Assembly: GCA_937894585.1 (NCBI GenBank)
Contig: CALBGO010000123.1
Coordinates: forward strand, 1-29,295
Reading direction: 5' to 3'
Source: an uncultured Eubacterium sp.
GTDB lineage: Bacteria; Bacillota; Clostridia; Peptostreptococcales; Anaerovoracaceae
DNA: 29,295 nucleotides
Each line of letters begins with the position of its first letter. Position 1 is the stretch's first letter. The notes under the pieces are model-generated. The model did not search any database. It was not told where the DNA came from and saw only the letters and a program-made list of their open reading frames with translations. Below, one piece after another: positions 21,400-29,287 of the stretch. The position numbers and the translations under genes were made by a program.

Positions 21400-22854
21400 C
21401 TATTTCCAAGGTCTTCCCACCAGCTTGCCCTTGCTGATGGAGTATACATCGTCGATTACCATCTGGAAAGAAGCATCTCTCTTTTCATGCTGCGCTCTCT
21501 CTTCGATCTTTTCTCTGTTAAAATCTTTCAGCTCCTGACTGATTGGCACATTGGCAGCATTAAGAATTCTGATGGCGCCTGCATCGTCTCTTGCCGGCAG
21601 CATTTTCCCCGCATTCAGCTTGCTCGGTGCAAACGGAATATCAATCACACCGGCCTGGAATGCCCGTACAACGCCCACTGCCAGATCGCCGTTTCCAAGC
21701 TCAATACATTTGTCCACAATGCAGCGGGTTTCTGCGGAAATGATCATCATTTCGTTAACGACATGGCTGGTATTGGACAGCTGCTGGTCGCAGAGCATAT
21801 TGATCATCTGCTTCGTGCAGCGAAGTCCCTGCGCGTTGGCTTCCTTTGTCGGAACACCGATGGCTTCGTGCGGTGTTTTAACGATGACTTTGGTTGCCTT
21901 GGACAGCGCTGCAATGGAGCTGCCCCAGGAGATGACAGAAAACGCCTGCGCTTCGTCCTGCGGAAAACCGCCCATCCACTGATGCAGAACGGTTGTTACC
22001 ACGACATCGTCATAACCGAATTTTTTCAGATACTCTTCTGTCAGATTTCCCAGAGAACGAATTGCAGCTACATCCTGTACCAGATTGCCGCACTGGCCGT
22101 AGCCCACCGTAATATTCTTCACACCCTGTTCTGCCGCCAGAAGACTCTCAATGATAGCGACTGAATGTGAAATACAAGGCGGAACCAGTGTTCCCGTCAG
22201 CGGTCCGTAAGGTTCTCTGTTGATTGTCACACCGGCTTCTTCATAGATCCCGGTCAGTCTGTCAACATACTGCCAGTCCCTGATGGTCTTTTCCAGACTG
22301 ACATTTTTCGCATACGGAATATTATAGGAAATGCCGCCGCCCTCGTAGCTTGTAAAGCCGGCAGCATAAGAAATCTCTGTCAGAAGTCTTGCGTCCGGTG
22401 TGCCGTGTCTGACCTGAACCGGCGTATTCAGCTCACTGATAATATCACGGCAGGCATCTACACCGTGGTTGACAATCGGAAGACCGTTGAGCATGGATTT
22501 GCATTCGCGGACAGATTCCTGAATGCCTGCCTCCGCCTCTTTGTATCGATTCTGTCTGGTATAACTGTCTACTGTCGTCGGCAGAAGATCGGCACCGCCT
22601 TCATCCTGCAGATAAGTCAGCAGGTCAATATGCTCCTGAATCAGTGCAACACCGGCTCTCGGCTGCACCAGTGTTCTCCCTTCATTTTTGGCTTTGATCA
22701 GCTTTTTACTGAATATTTTTTCGTCCGGGAGGCTTTTATGGAAATCGACTGCTTTCTGAAAATCCACATCAGCGCCGGTCGGCCACTGGGTCAGGATCTC
22801 CTTCTGTATCGCATAAAATTCATCGTTTGTCAGTTTTTTATTTTGCAGTTCCAT
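21400..22854 (-). CDS. glmE: Glutamate mutase (methylaspartate mutase) epsilon subunit
   Basis: GlmE is the catalytic TIM-barrel subunit of adenosylcobalamin-dependent glutamate mutase, which rearranges L-glutamate to 3-methylaspartate. The 484-residue product matches the family in length and pattern. It starts LTNDEFYAIQKEILTQWPTG and has TLVQPRAGVALIQEHIDLL, GLPIVNHGVDACR, VQVRHGTPDARLL, SYEGGGISYNIPY and NREPYGPLTGTLVPPCISH. It later has HQWMGGFPQDEAQA. Its start overlaps the end of glmL by 17 bases and has GGAG 11 bases upstream. GlmS supplies the B12-binding part and GlmL keeps the enzyme active. Confidence 0.96.
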   Translation of the reverse strand: MELQNKKLTNDEFYAIQKEILTQWPTGADVDFQKAVDFHKSLPDEKIFSKKLIKAKNEGRTLVQPRAGVALIQEHIDLLTYLQDEGGADLLPTTVDSYTRQNRYKEAEAGIQESVRECKSMLNGLPIVNHGVDACRDIISELNTPVQVRHGTPDARLLTEISYAAGFTSYEGGGISYNIPYAKNVSLEKTIRDWQYVDRLTGIYEEAGVTINREPYGPLTGTLVPPCISHSVAIIESLLAAEQGVKNITVGYGQCGNLVQDVAAIRSLGNLTEEYLKKFGYDDVVVTTVLHQWMGGFPQDEAQAFSVISWGSSIAALSKATKVIVKTPHEAIGVPTKEANAQGLRCTKQMINMLCDQQLSNTSHVVNEMMIISAETRCIVDKCIELGNGDLAVGVVRAFQAGVIDIPFAPSKLNAGKMLPARDDAGAIRILNAANVPISQELKDFNREKIEERAQHEKRDASFQMVIDDVYSISKGKLVGRPWK

Positions 22855-24232
22855 GAGATTTTAACTCCTTTTTCATAATTTTTATCGCAGTTTCCGGCGC
22901 ATACCGGGCTAAAAGCCCCATGGCCGATAAAATATATTTTTCATCCGATATGATTTCCGCAGATACCGGTTTCAAAGATGCCGGATCAGCCGGATCATAA
23001 AGGGCATATTTTACAATTTCTTCTGTTCTGCCGGCATGAATCAGAGAACCGCCGGTTGCAATCACTCTGCTTACCGCGCCCAGATCCTTGCCTTCCTGTA
23101 CAAAGGTTTCGCCCACCGGAGTATAAACCTTTTCAATCCGCCCTGCATGCCTGGTGACACCTGTCTTTACTGCCATGGCCGCCAGGGCAAAATCAAGGGC
23201 TTTCAGTTCCTCCGTTTCCGGAAGGATATCGGTTTTCTCTGAAATCAGCGTCAGAAGCGTTTCTGTTTTTTCTTCGGAAAGTCCTGCAATTCGCGCAAGC
23301 GCCGGAATGCCTGCCGCTTCTGCAATTCCCTTTGCGCTGTAGCGCATTCCGATGTCTCCTTCGACGGTTCTTTTCGCATAAGGCTCCGGCAGTCCCTTCA
23401 GAACAGTGCCTGCCCGGGTCGGATCTCCCGCCGTCATAGAATAAACATCCGTTGTTGCGCCGCCCACATCTACGGCCAGCAGCTCTCCGAACCCTTTTTC
23501 TGTTTCGGTTCCTTTCGAAAGCAGTTCCATAGCGGAAAGCACCGCCGCCGGCGTCGGCATCAGAATGCCGGAAATCAGCTGACCTGCCTCACTGAGACCC
23601 TTTGCGCGAATAATCCGTTCTAAAAAAATCTTCCGGATTTCAGTCTGTGCAGGTTCGATATTCAGCACATTGAACCGCGGCATCACATTTTCGCAGACAA
23701 CCGCCGGTTTTTCGGCAGCTTCCAGGATCTTTCTGCATTCTCCTGCAGCATTCCGATTGCCTGCAATCACAACAGGAAATACAGCATCAAGAGATGCCAG
23801 CATGCGAGCATTCTCTAAAATATTATTTTTATTTCCGCCGTCGGTACCACCGGTCAACAGGAAGATATCCGGATTCAGTCTGTTAATTTCCTCGCCGTCC
23901 TCTTCTGTCAGCTGATAGGAATAAACCTTCATCACCTTTGCGCCCGCACCCAGCGCTGCCATTCTGGCAGCCTCCGCCGTCAGCTCAGGCACCAGTCCGC
24001 AGCTCATCATTTTCAGACCGCCTGCTGCGCTGGAACAGGCAAACCGCCTGTCGAACCGGACCGGACCGATCTCTTGCTCCAGTTTTTTCAGTGCGGCTGC
24101 AAGCCCTTCGCTGACATCTGTCTGTACGGTTGTATAGGCCGATGCAGTCCCGAGAATCCGTTCTTCTTTCAAATCGACTGCAGTGACTTTGGTATAAGTA
24201 CTGCCGAAATCTATCAGTAAAACTCGGTTCAT
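22838..24232 (-). CDS. glmL: Glutamate mutase accessory protein GlmL (MutL)
   Basis: GlmL is an ASKHA-fold ATPase thought to reactivate glutamate mutase by removing damaged cobalamin. The 464-residue protein begins MNRVLLIDFGSTYTKVTAVDL, the phosphate-1 loop. It shows FLLTGGTDGGNKNNILENA, PVVIAGNRNAA, LLAVDVGGATTDVYSM (phosphate-2) and VIATGGSLIHAG (adenosine loop). An ATG at 24247 overlaps the glmS stop, but the ATG at 24232 has a perfect GGAGG 8 bases upstream and fits the family N terminus, so I chose it. Gene order S-L-E is the usual clostridial arrangement. Confidence 0.94.
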   Translation of the reverse strand: MNRVLLIDFGSTYTKVTAVDLKEERILGTASAYTTVQTDVSEGLAAALKKLEQEIGPVRFDRRFACSSAAGGLKMMSCGLVPELTAEAARMAALGAGAKVMKVYSYQLTEEDGEEINRLNPDIFLLTGGTDGGNKNNILENARMLASLDAVFPVVIAGNRNAAGECRKILEAAEKPAVVCENVMPRFNVLNIEPAQTEIRKIFLERIIRAKGLSEAGQLISGILMPTPAAVLSAMELLSKGTETEKGFGELLAVDVGGATTDVYSMTAGDPTRAGTVLKGLPEPYAKRTVEGDIGMRYSAKGIAEAAGIPALARIAGLSEEKTETLLTLISEKTDILPETEELKALDFALAAMAVKTGVTRHAGRIEKVYTPVGETFVQEGKDLGAVSRVIATGGSLIHAGRTEEIVKYALYDPADPASLKPVSAEIISDEKYILSAMGLLARYAPETAIKIMKKELKSHGTAK

Positions 24233-24246
24233 CTCCGCCGCCTCCA

Positions 24247-24657
24247 TTATATGCCCAAATCTTCCTTCAGCACACGAATGGTTTCTTCCGGCGCTGTGCC
24301 CGGTCCGAATACACGGTTAAAGCCCATCTTTTTAAATCTGGCTTCCACTTCGTCAAAAGGCTGCTTGCCGACTACGATATTTCCGCCCACATAAAGCAGA
24401 ATATCCGTAAGTCCCGCTTCACTGCATTTTTCTCTCAATCCGCGGCAATCCAGTTCGCCGTGACCATACAGTGAAGATACCATAATCGCATCCGCATCCG
24501 TCTCCACTGCCGCAGCAATATATTCCTCCTGCGATACCATAACGCCCAGATTGGTTACATCAAATCCCGCTTCTGTAAATGCGTGATCCAGAATCTGAAT
24601 TCCGACTGCATGCACATCAGCGCCGATAACGCCGATTACTAATTTTTTCTTTTCCAT
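24247..24657 (-). CDS. glmS: Glutamate mutase sigma subunit (B12-binding)
   Basis: GlmS binds adenosylcobalamin for glutamate mutase. The 136-residue protein has the base-off/His-on motif D14-x-H16-x2-G19 in GADVHAVGIQILDHAF. The SSLYGHGE segment (62-69) and the GGNIVVGK loop (91-98) follow, all as expected for the Rossmann-like cobalamin domain. GAGGTGG lies 3 bases before the ATG at 24657. It is the first gene of the operon, and a palindrome-bearing promoter lies about 30 bases upstream. Confidence 0.96.
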   Translation of the reverse strand: MEKKKLVIGVIGADVHAVGIQILDHAFTEAGFDVTNLGVMVSQEEYIAAAVETDADAIMVSSLYGHGELDCRGLREKCSEAGLTDILLYVGGNIVVGKQPFDEVEARFKKMGFNRVFGPGTAPEETIRVLKEDLGI

Positions 24658-24686
24658 AATCCACCTCGTAATTGTATTACACTTTT

Positions 24687-24715
24687 ATAGTACATTGTAC
24701 TATCTCATTTGTCCA
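24687..24715 (-). promoter_or_regulatory. Promoter of the glm operon with a 17-bp palindromic operator
   Basis: On the minus strand TGGACA (24710-24715), a 17-base spacer and TACTAT (24687-24692) form a sigma-A promoter. The spacer and -10 are covered by the perfect palindrome ATAGTACATTGTACTAT (24687-24703), 8 bases per arm around one central base. A repressor bound here would block RNA polymerase. The GntR-family protein encoded at 25421-26410 is the nearest candidate, by inference only. Confidence 0.6.
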
Positions 24716-25242
24716 CAGGCAGATTGTTTTTGTTTTGTTCATCTTATGCAAAAGACAAAAATGATTCTCTCCGCTGCGTATCGTACAAGCTCTGATTCGA
24801 TCACCCAAACAGGTAGAAAGCGGAAGTCAATTGCCACATTCCCTACTCTTCCTCGATATACACCAAAAAAACGGAAACCTTACTTTAGGAATCCTCCGAC
24901 TTTTGACAAGAGAACAAGGTCTAATCTGCTTTCCCGCTTTTCTATATATTCTTTTCATTTTTTCTGCAGATTACAGCAGTTTAAATCTGTTTCCGCAGTT
25001 TTACCACAGACTGCATAAGTCACTTCTCTCCCGTCGCATCATAAAAAGAAAATACGGTCTGCACTGAAGTGTCTCACACAGCCGTTACATAAATTAAATT
25101 CCGTCTTTTTGCGATATAAAGGGTATGCGGAAGGGAACGCACTTTTATAGTTCCGTTTTTTTTCATAAAATCCGGCGAGAAGCAAGGAATGAATTCTTAC
25201 TACGGAAACAACAACCAAGGATTCACACGTCTTTCTGCAATC

Positions 25243-25273
25243 AAAATGCCCCGGCATTCTGTCGAGGCATCTT
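25243..25273 (-). terminator. Possible terminator of the GntR operon
   Basis: On the minus strand AAGATGCCTCG pairs with CGGGGCATTTT over 11 positions, two of them G-U, around a 9-base loop. The T-run is used by the stem, so the terminator is weak. It lies about 150 bases after the GntR stop codon. The rest of the 24716-25420 spacer shows several open frames in both directions, none with a plausible protein or ribosome binding site. I saw no cobalamin riboswitch box. Confidence 0.4.
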
Positions 25274-25420
25274 AACATATATTCAACGCGCACAGAAACA
25301 GCGTATGCAGCTGTCTGCACGCTGTTTTACAGGTTTTCTGCGGAAACTTACTTTCTTCATCCTTTCTCAAAATCCGCATCTTTTCAGATTTTATACTGCT
25401 GTAATCCCTTGAAAAAAGTT

Positions 25421-26410
25421 TTACATACTTCTCTTCTTATTCATCACCCGCTTGATCTGTTCCTGCACATAAAGGAAAGAGCCGCGGTCAATGCGGTAGC
25501 TGTAGGTCAGAACATCTCCGCCTTTTTCTTTGAAATCCCGCAAAAGTTCGCTTTCTCCCGCAGTGACAAAGGCTTCATAGCCTTCGGGAACAATCAGAAG
25601 GTCGTGGTCTGCAAAAAACTGTTCTTCGGTTTCGCAGATTCCCATCAGCTGCGTTTTCATATCCTCACACCAGTCACCCATATTCACACAGTTATTTCTG
25701 ACCACCGACGCAAAGGCATCACTGGCGCAGAAAATACCCACCCGAGTGCCTTCTGTAATTTTTGCCAGACGGATAATGGTTCTGACAGATGGGGTCATTG
25801 CAACCATCGCTACTGTTTTATCCGTTTCGATGTACGGTTCCACCTCCGTAAAATGAGTGGAAGTCGTCAGAATCAGATCATAATCGCGGTTCAGTTTTTC
25901 CGCATCTTCTGAAATCCGGAAAAGATCAAATGCCGCCGTTTCCGCGTAACCAATCTGCGAAAGCTGATTTTGAATCAGCTGCAGTGTTTCAGGATTGCAG
26001 TCCACCGCCGCAACCTTCACAACATCATATTTTTCTGAAAGTCCGCGAAGCTTCAGATTCAGATAAATTTCCATCTCCCGCGGTGTAAATCCAAGCTTTT
26101 CCAGCTTCGAAAACATTTCATCAATCGCAGCCATAGCCTTTTCCTTACGGCTTGCTGTATTCTCACGCCGGTCGGCAACAAAAGAGCCGCTGCCCTGAAT
26201 CATATCCACAAATCCCTGCTCTTCCAGCAGCTCATACGCATGCTTAACCGTTCCGCAGGCAGCGCCGGTTGCTTTAGACAAATCCCGCACAGTCGGCAGC
26301 TTGGTTCCGGGTTTCAGACTTCCGTCCCGGATGGCCCGCTGAATCGTTTCTGCAATCTGCTTGTAAATCGGTCCCGAATAATCGGGGTCCAGCTTAAAAT
26401 CCGTAAACAT
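25421..26410 (-). CDS. GntR-family transcriptional regulator with an unassigned effector domain
   Basis: The N-terminal winged helix of this 329-residue protein is clear: YSGPIYKQIAETIQRAIRDG (11-30), PGTKLPTVRDLSKATGAACGTVKHAYELLEEQGFV and the wing GSGSFVAD. The C-terminal 240 residues are neither the FadR-type, UTRA nor aminotransferase domain. They contain alternating beta/alpha segments (VVKVAAVDCNPETLQLI, DYDLILTTSTHF, GTRVGIFCASDAF, HDLLIVPEGYE) like a periplasmic-binding-type or receiver-like fold. It starts 2 bases after the hydratase beta gene, with GGAG 8 bases before ATG. A metabolite of glutamate or mesaconate breakdown is a reasonable ligand, and the glm and hydratase promoters are reasonable targets. 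Both are inferences. Confidence 0.85.
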   Translation of the reverse strand: MFTDFKLDPDYSGPIYKQIAETIQRAIRDGSLKPGTKLPTVRDLSKATGAACGTVKHAYELLEEQGFVDMIQGSGSFVADRRENTASRKEKAMAAIDEMFSKLEKLGFTPREMEIYLNLKLRGLSEKYDVVKVAAVDCNPETLQLIQNQLSQIGYAETAAFDLFRISEDAEKLNRDYDLILTTSTHFTEVEPYIETDKTVAMVAMTPSVRTIIRLAKITEGTRVGIFCASDAFASVVRNNCVNMGDWCEDMKTQLMGICETEEQFFADHDLLIVPEGYEAFVTAGESELLRDFKEKGGDVLTYSYRIDRGSFLYVQEQIKRVMNKKRSM

Positions 26411-26412
26411 AT

Positions 26413-26970
26413 CTATTTCTCCGCAGCAAGATAATTTTTTCTGCCCTCTTCATAAAGGTTATTTCCTTTGCTGTCAATGACGACTACTGCCGGAAGATTT
26501 TCCACTTCCAGTCTGCGAACCGCTTCAGCGCCCAGATCCTCATAACAGATCACCTCTGCTTTTTTGATGCATTTTGCCAGCAGGGCGCCGCAGCCTCCGA
26601 TCGCACCGAAATAGACTGCACCGTTTTTTTTCATCGATTCGATGACTTCCGGAGAACGCTTTCCTTTTCCAATCATACCTTTAAGTCCCAGATCCAGCAG
26701 CGCCGGCGCATACGCATCCATCCGATAGCTTGTGGTCGGCCCTGCCGAGCCGATTACCTGTCCCGGTTTTGCAGGAGCAGGTCCTACATAATAAATTACA
26801 CTATCCTTTACATCAAAGGGAAGTTCTTTTCCTGCGTCGATTAATTCCGTAAGCCGCTTATGTGCAGCATCTCTTCCGGTATAGATTACACCGCTTAAAA
26901 GCACATTATCACCGCAGTGCAGTTCTGCCGCTTTTTCTGCGGTCAGCGGCATTGTAATTTTCTTTTCCAT
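26413..26970 (-). CDS. Class I Fe-S hydratase beta subunit (fumarase/mesaconase type)
   Basis: This 185-residue protein is the C-terminal-domain subunit of a two-subunit class I fumarate hydratase/tartrate dehydratase. It contains KKITMPLTAEKAAELHCGDNVLLSGVIYTGRDAAHKRL and GPTTSYRMDAYAPALLDLGLKGMIGKG, then AVVVIDSKGNNLY near the end. The start at 26970 has AGGAGGG 6 bases upstream. The frame stays open 22 codons further but that part overlaps the alpha gene. Because glutamate mutase and methylaspartase are encoded nearby, the likely reaction is hydration of mesaconate to (S)-citramalate. Fumarase activity cannot be excluded by sequence. Confidence 0.9.
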   Translation of the reverse strand: MEKKITMPLTAEKAAELHCGDNVLLSGVIYTGRDAAHKRLTELIDAGKELPFDVKDSVIYYVGPAPAKPGQVIGSAGPTTSYRMDAYAPALLDLGLKGMIGKGKRSPEVIESMKKNGAVYFGAIGGCGALLAKCIKKAEVICYEDLGAEAVRRLEVENLPAVVVIDSKGNNLYEEGRKNYLAAEK

Positions 26971-26981
26971 TGTTGTCCCTC

Positions 26982-27821
26982 CTATAATACCGCTGACTTG
27001 TGTCTGGTTACATGACAGTTGATGTTCACCGCACACGGAAGTCCCGCAATATGGGTCGGCAGCGTTTCAATATTGACGGCAAGCGCTGTGGTTCTGCCTC
27101 CGAATCCCTGCGGTCCGATTCCCAGTTCATTAATTTTCTGAAGCATTTCCTCCTCCAACGCTGCGTAAAAGGCGTTATCGCTGCGTCTGTCAGCAGGCCG
27201 CAGCAGTGCTTTTTTCGCAAGGAGCGCCGCTTTGTCAAAGGTTCCGCCGATGCCGACGCCGACAACAATCGGAGGACACGGGTTCGGACCTGCATCTTCC
27301 ACAACTTTCAGGATAAATTCTTTTACCCCTTCTAATCCGTCAGACGGCTTCAGCATCTTAATCTGACTCATATTTTCACTGCCGAAACCCTTCGGCGCAA
27401 CTGTAATTTTCAGACTGTCCCCCGGCACAATATCATAATAAATCACTGCCGGCGTATTGTCGCCCGTATTTACTCTGTCAATGGGATCCTTAACACAGGA
27501 TTTGCGCAAATAGCCTTCGGTATAACCTCTTCGCACACCTTCGTCTACCGCATCTTTGAGACTGCCTTCTATATGAATATCCTGTCCGACCTCTAAAAAC
27601 ACGCAGGCAAGTCCTGTATCCTGACAGATCGGAACACCCTGCTCCTCTGCGATATGATAATTTTCCTCAATTTTGCCAAGCACAGTCTCCGCAATGGCAA
27701 AAGGCTCACAGGCACGGCATTCTGCAAGAGCGCAGCGGATATCTTCCGGCAGATGACAGTTCGCTTCGATGCACAGATCGCGGACGGTGCGGGTGATTTC
27801 CTCACACTTGATTGTTTTCAT
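26982..27821 (-). CDS. Class I Fe-S hydratase alpha subunit (fumarase/mesaconase type)
   Basis: This 279-residue subunit carries the [4Fe-4S] cluster of the hydratase. The three cluster cysteines are visible as Cys 66 (PICQDTG), Cys 182 (GPNPCPPIVVGVGIGGTFD) and Cys 269 (NINCHVTRH). Other hallmarks are NTGDNTPAVIYYDIVPGD (118-135), VAPKGFGSENMS (141-152) and GPQGFGGRTTALAV (236-249). A perfect GGAGG precedes ATG at 27821, and the gene begins 18 bases after the P-loop protein gene. With the beta subunit it probably acts as mesaconase in the pathway from glutamate to pyruvate. Confidence 0.93.
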   Translation of the reverse strand: MKTIKCEEITRTVRDLCIEANCHLPEDIRCALAECRACEPFAIAETVLGKIEENYHIAEEQGVPICQDTGLACVFLEVGQDIHIEGSLKDAVDEGVRRGYTEGYLRKSCVKDPIDRVNTGDNTPAVIYYDIVPGDSLKITVAPKGFGSENMSQIKMLKPSDGLEGVKEFILKVVEDAGPNPCPPIVVGVGIGGTFDKAALLAKKALLRPADRRSDNAFYAALEEEMLQKINELGIGPQGFGGRTTALAVNIETLPTHIAGLPCAVNINCHVTRHKSAVL

Positions 27822-27839
27822 AAATTTCCTCCGTAATAA

Positions 27840-28778
27840 TTATCCCATAACTTTGATTCTGTTTAAATCTCTGATTTCCACATCCCAGCGTTCCCCGACC
27901 AAACCAATGATCAGATACATCTCATGCATGGAATCATAAAAGACTTCTTTCAGCAGGCGGAAATTCTCAATTTCCCCTGTGGTGCGGACATGGATTCTCG
28001 GACCGGTGCACGGATGTACCAGTCCGCCTATTTTTACATGATCCTCGTCAAAAAAGCTGACAGGCAGATCCTGCGCAATATATTCCTTGACATCTCTTTT
28101 CAGGCGTTCAATATCGATATCCGGCTTTTCTTTGAATCCCAGCGAAAAACCCCGTCTGATATCTCCGTGATAACATTTCTCAAAAAGTTCTTTCGGCATA
28201 CAGTGCTCAACAAGGTCCTCTGCCGTATGCGCCATTTTACGATAATGCACAGATTTGTGCACAGTTTCTGCAATATCCACAGGAAGCGGCCCGAACAGGT
28301 TCGGTCTGGTAATGATAACCTCTTCTCCAACGCCGATTAAGAGCTGCGCATTGGTTTTCAGGAAAGGGTACAGCAGTTCAAAATGCTCGATAATAACTCT
28401 GCGGCCTTTCTTGATGGCTTTTTCCGTACATTCAGCCAGTACATGCATCTGCGTAAAAGCCGATTCGAAACGCACATCCATATGATAAGTATGGGGAGCA
28501 TAAAAGCCCACATCTTCGTCTACATCCAAAATCGGCAAGGGCCTGATATTGACACCGCTGTCGTCATTGCAAAGATCCAGCCCCGGAAACATACCTTTAA
28601 TCAGCATGCTCTTACCCGCGCCGGCCTCGCCGATAATCCCGATCAGTTTATCCTCCGGATTCAGATACTGCTGTGCAATCTGCATTCCCAGCTGCAGCAT
28701 TCTGGAATTGCCGCGGGGCGCAAAAAACACGCTGTATAAATGGGGAGAATTTAACATATAATTTCTCTGTTTTGTCAT
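27840..28778 (-). CDS. P-loop NTPase fused to an AlaRS editing-like (second additional) domain
   Basis: This 312-residue protein has an N-terminal nucleotide-binding part with Walker A GEAGAGKS (50-57) in KLIGIIGEAGAGKSMLI and a VIIEHFE segment (128-134). Its C-terminal part resembles the alanyl/threonyl-tRNA synthetase second additional (editing) domain. It shows H174-x3-H178 (ETVHKSVHYRKMAH) and then HPCTGPRIHVRTTGEIENFRL (255-275), which parallels the C-x3-H V-x-x-TGEI-x-x-F stretch of AlaRS. The Cys-to-His spacing is altered (257 and 263). Proteins of this type are annotated in Clostridia under the AlaRS-domain name without a known function. The ATG at 28778 has AAAGGAG 10 bases upstream. 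It leads the operon with the mesaconase and GntR genes. Confidence 0.75.
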   Translation of the reverse strand: MTKQRNYMLNSPHLYSVFFAPRGNSRMLQLGMQIAQQYLNPEDKLIGIIGEAGAGKSMLIKGMFPGLDLCNDDSGVNIRPLPILDVDEDVGFYAPHTYHMDVRFESAFTQMHVLAECTEKAIKKGRRVIIEHFELLYPFLKTNAQLLIGVGEEVIITRPNLFGPLPVDIAETVHKSVHYRKMAHTAEDLVEHCMPKELFEKCYHGDIRRGFSLGFKEKPDIDIERLKRDVKEYIAQDLPVSFFDEDHVKIGGLVHPCTGPRIHVRTTGEIENFRLLKEVFYDSMHEMYLIIGLVGERWDVEIRDLNRIKVMG

Positions 28779-28814
28779 ATCCGCCAATCTCCTTTGTTTG
28801 ACTGTTCTGGTCTT

Positions 28815-28874
28815 ATTGTATCACATTTTCGGCAAAATGGTACAATTTTTGTATCAGGTGCAATTTTGATACAA
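28815..28874 (-). promoter_or_regulatory. Promoter and operator-like repeats of the mesaconase-GntR operon
   Basis: On the minus strand an extended -10 TGATACAAT lies at 28815-28823, about 40 bases before the ATG. The best -35 (TTGTAC) is 19 bases upstream, which is loose. Three copies of the heptamer TTGTATC/GATACAA occur: an inverted pair at 28849-28855 and 28868-28874 with 12 bases between, and one overlapping the -10 (28816-28822). This layout suits a repressor site. The GntR protein of the same operon would be the natural candidate. Confidence 0.5.
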
Positions 28875-28960
28875 TCCAAAAGTCCAGTATAAAAATACTA
28901 AAAACAAAATGGCGGCTTACACAGACAACAATATCTACAGTTATCTTTTTAAATAAGAAA

Positions 28961-29255
28961 ATGACACATTATCCCTGTATCTAAGTCTCTTGTGTCATCT
29001 TCCTGAAACCTTGAACCTCAAAAATGACAGGTTGGTCCTAAAATCGATACAAACCTGTCATTTCTCACCTCTGATCTCTTCGTCTATTTTCCTTATTTTT
29101 GCTTTTATTGCATAATATTACACAATAACCACGCGTATAATCGGTTTCCGCTTTGTTTCTGTGACACAACCCCTCAAAAAATCAAGTCATTATGCCAATT
29201 CCGACGGCAGGCTAAATAGGAAAATGACACACTCCCTATCTATATCAAGGGCACT
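28961..29255. repeat. Dispersed structured repeat, copy B (TGACA hairpin element)
   Basis: This is the second copy of the element at 13351-13663. Hairpin 1 pairs ATGACACA (28961-28968) with TGTGTCAT (28991-28998). Hairpin 2 pairs AAATGACAGGTT (29022-29033) with AACCTGTCATTT (29052-29063), a perfect 12-base stem. TGACACAA recurs near 29162 and AAATGACAC at 29222-29230. Offsets between elements (61 and 200 bases) nearly equal those of copy A (63 and 208). The right arm of the last hairpin is missing here. No gene is present between 28779 and the window end. Confidence 0.8.
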
Positions 29256-29256
29256 G

Positions 29257-29287
29257 AAAAACTCCCATTTTTTGAGTGGGAGTTTTT
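29257..29287. terminator. Bidirectional intrinsic terminator
   Basis: AAAACTCCCA pairs with TGGGAGTTTT around a 9-base loop. A T-run follows on the plus strand and an A-run precedes it, so it can stop transcription in either direction. It directly abuts copy B of the repeat and probably ends a gene lying beyond the window. Confidence 0.75.

Noticed and set aside
25039..25320. A 93-codon minus-strand open frame in the glmS-GntR gap
   Set aside because: It begins inside unstructured sequence without a ribosome binding site, runs through the GntR terminator hairpin and resembles no family.
24716..25420. A cobalamin riboswitch or a gene expected upstream of glmS
   Set aside because: I looked for the conserved B12-box word GCCACTG on the minus strand and did not find it, and the glm promoter leaves only about a 25-base leader. 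Open frames in both directions are short and implausible.
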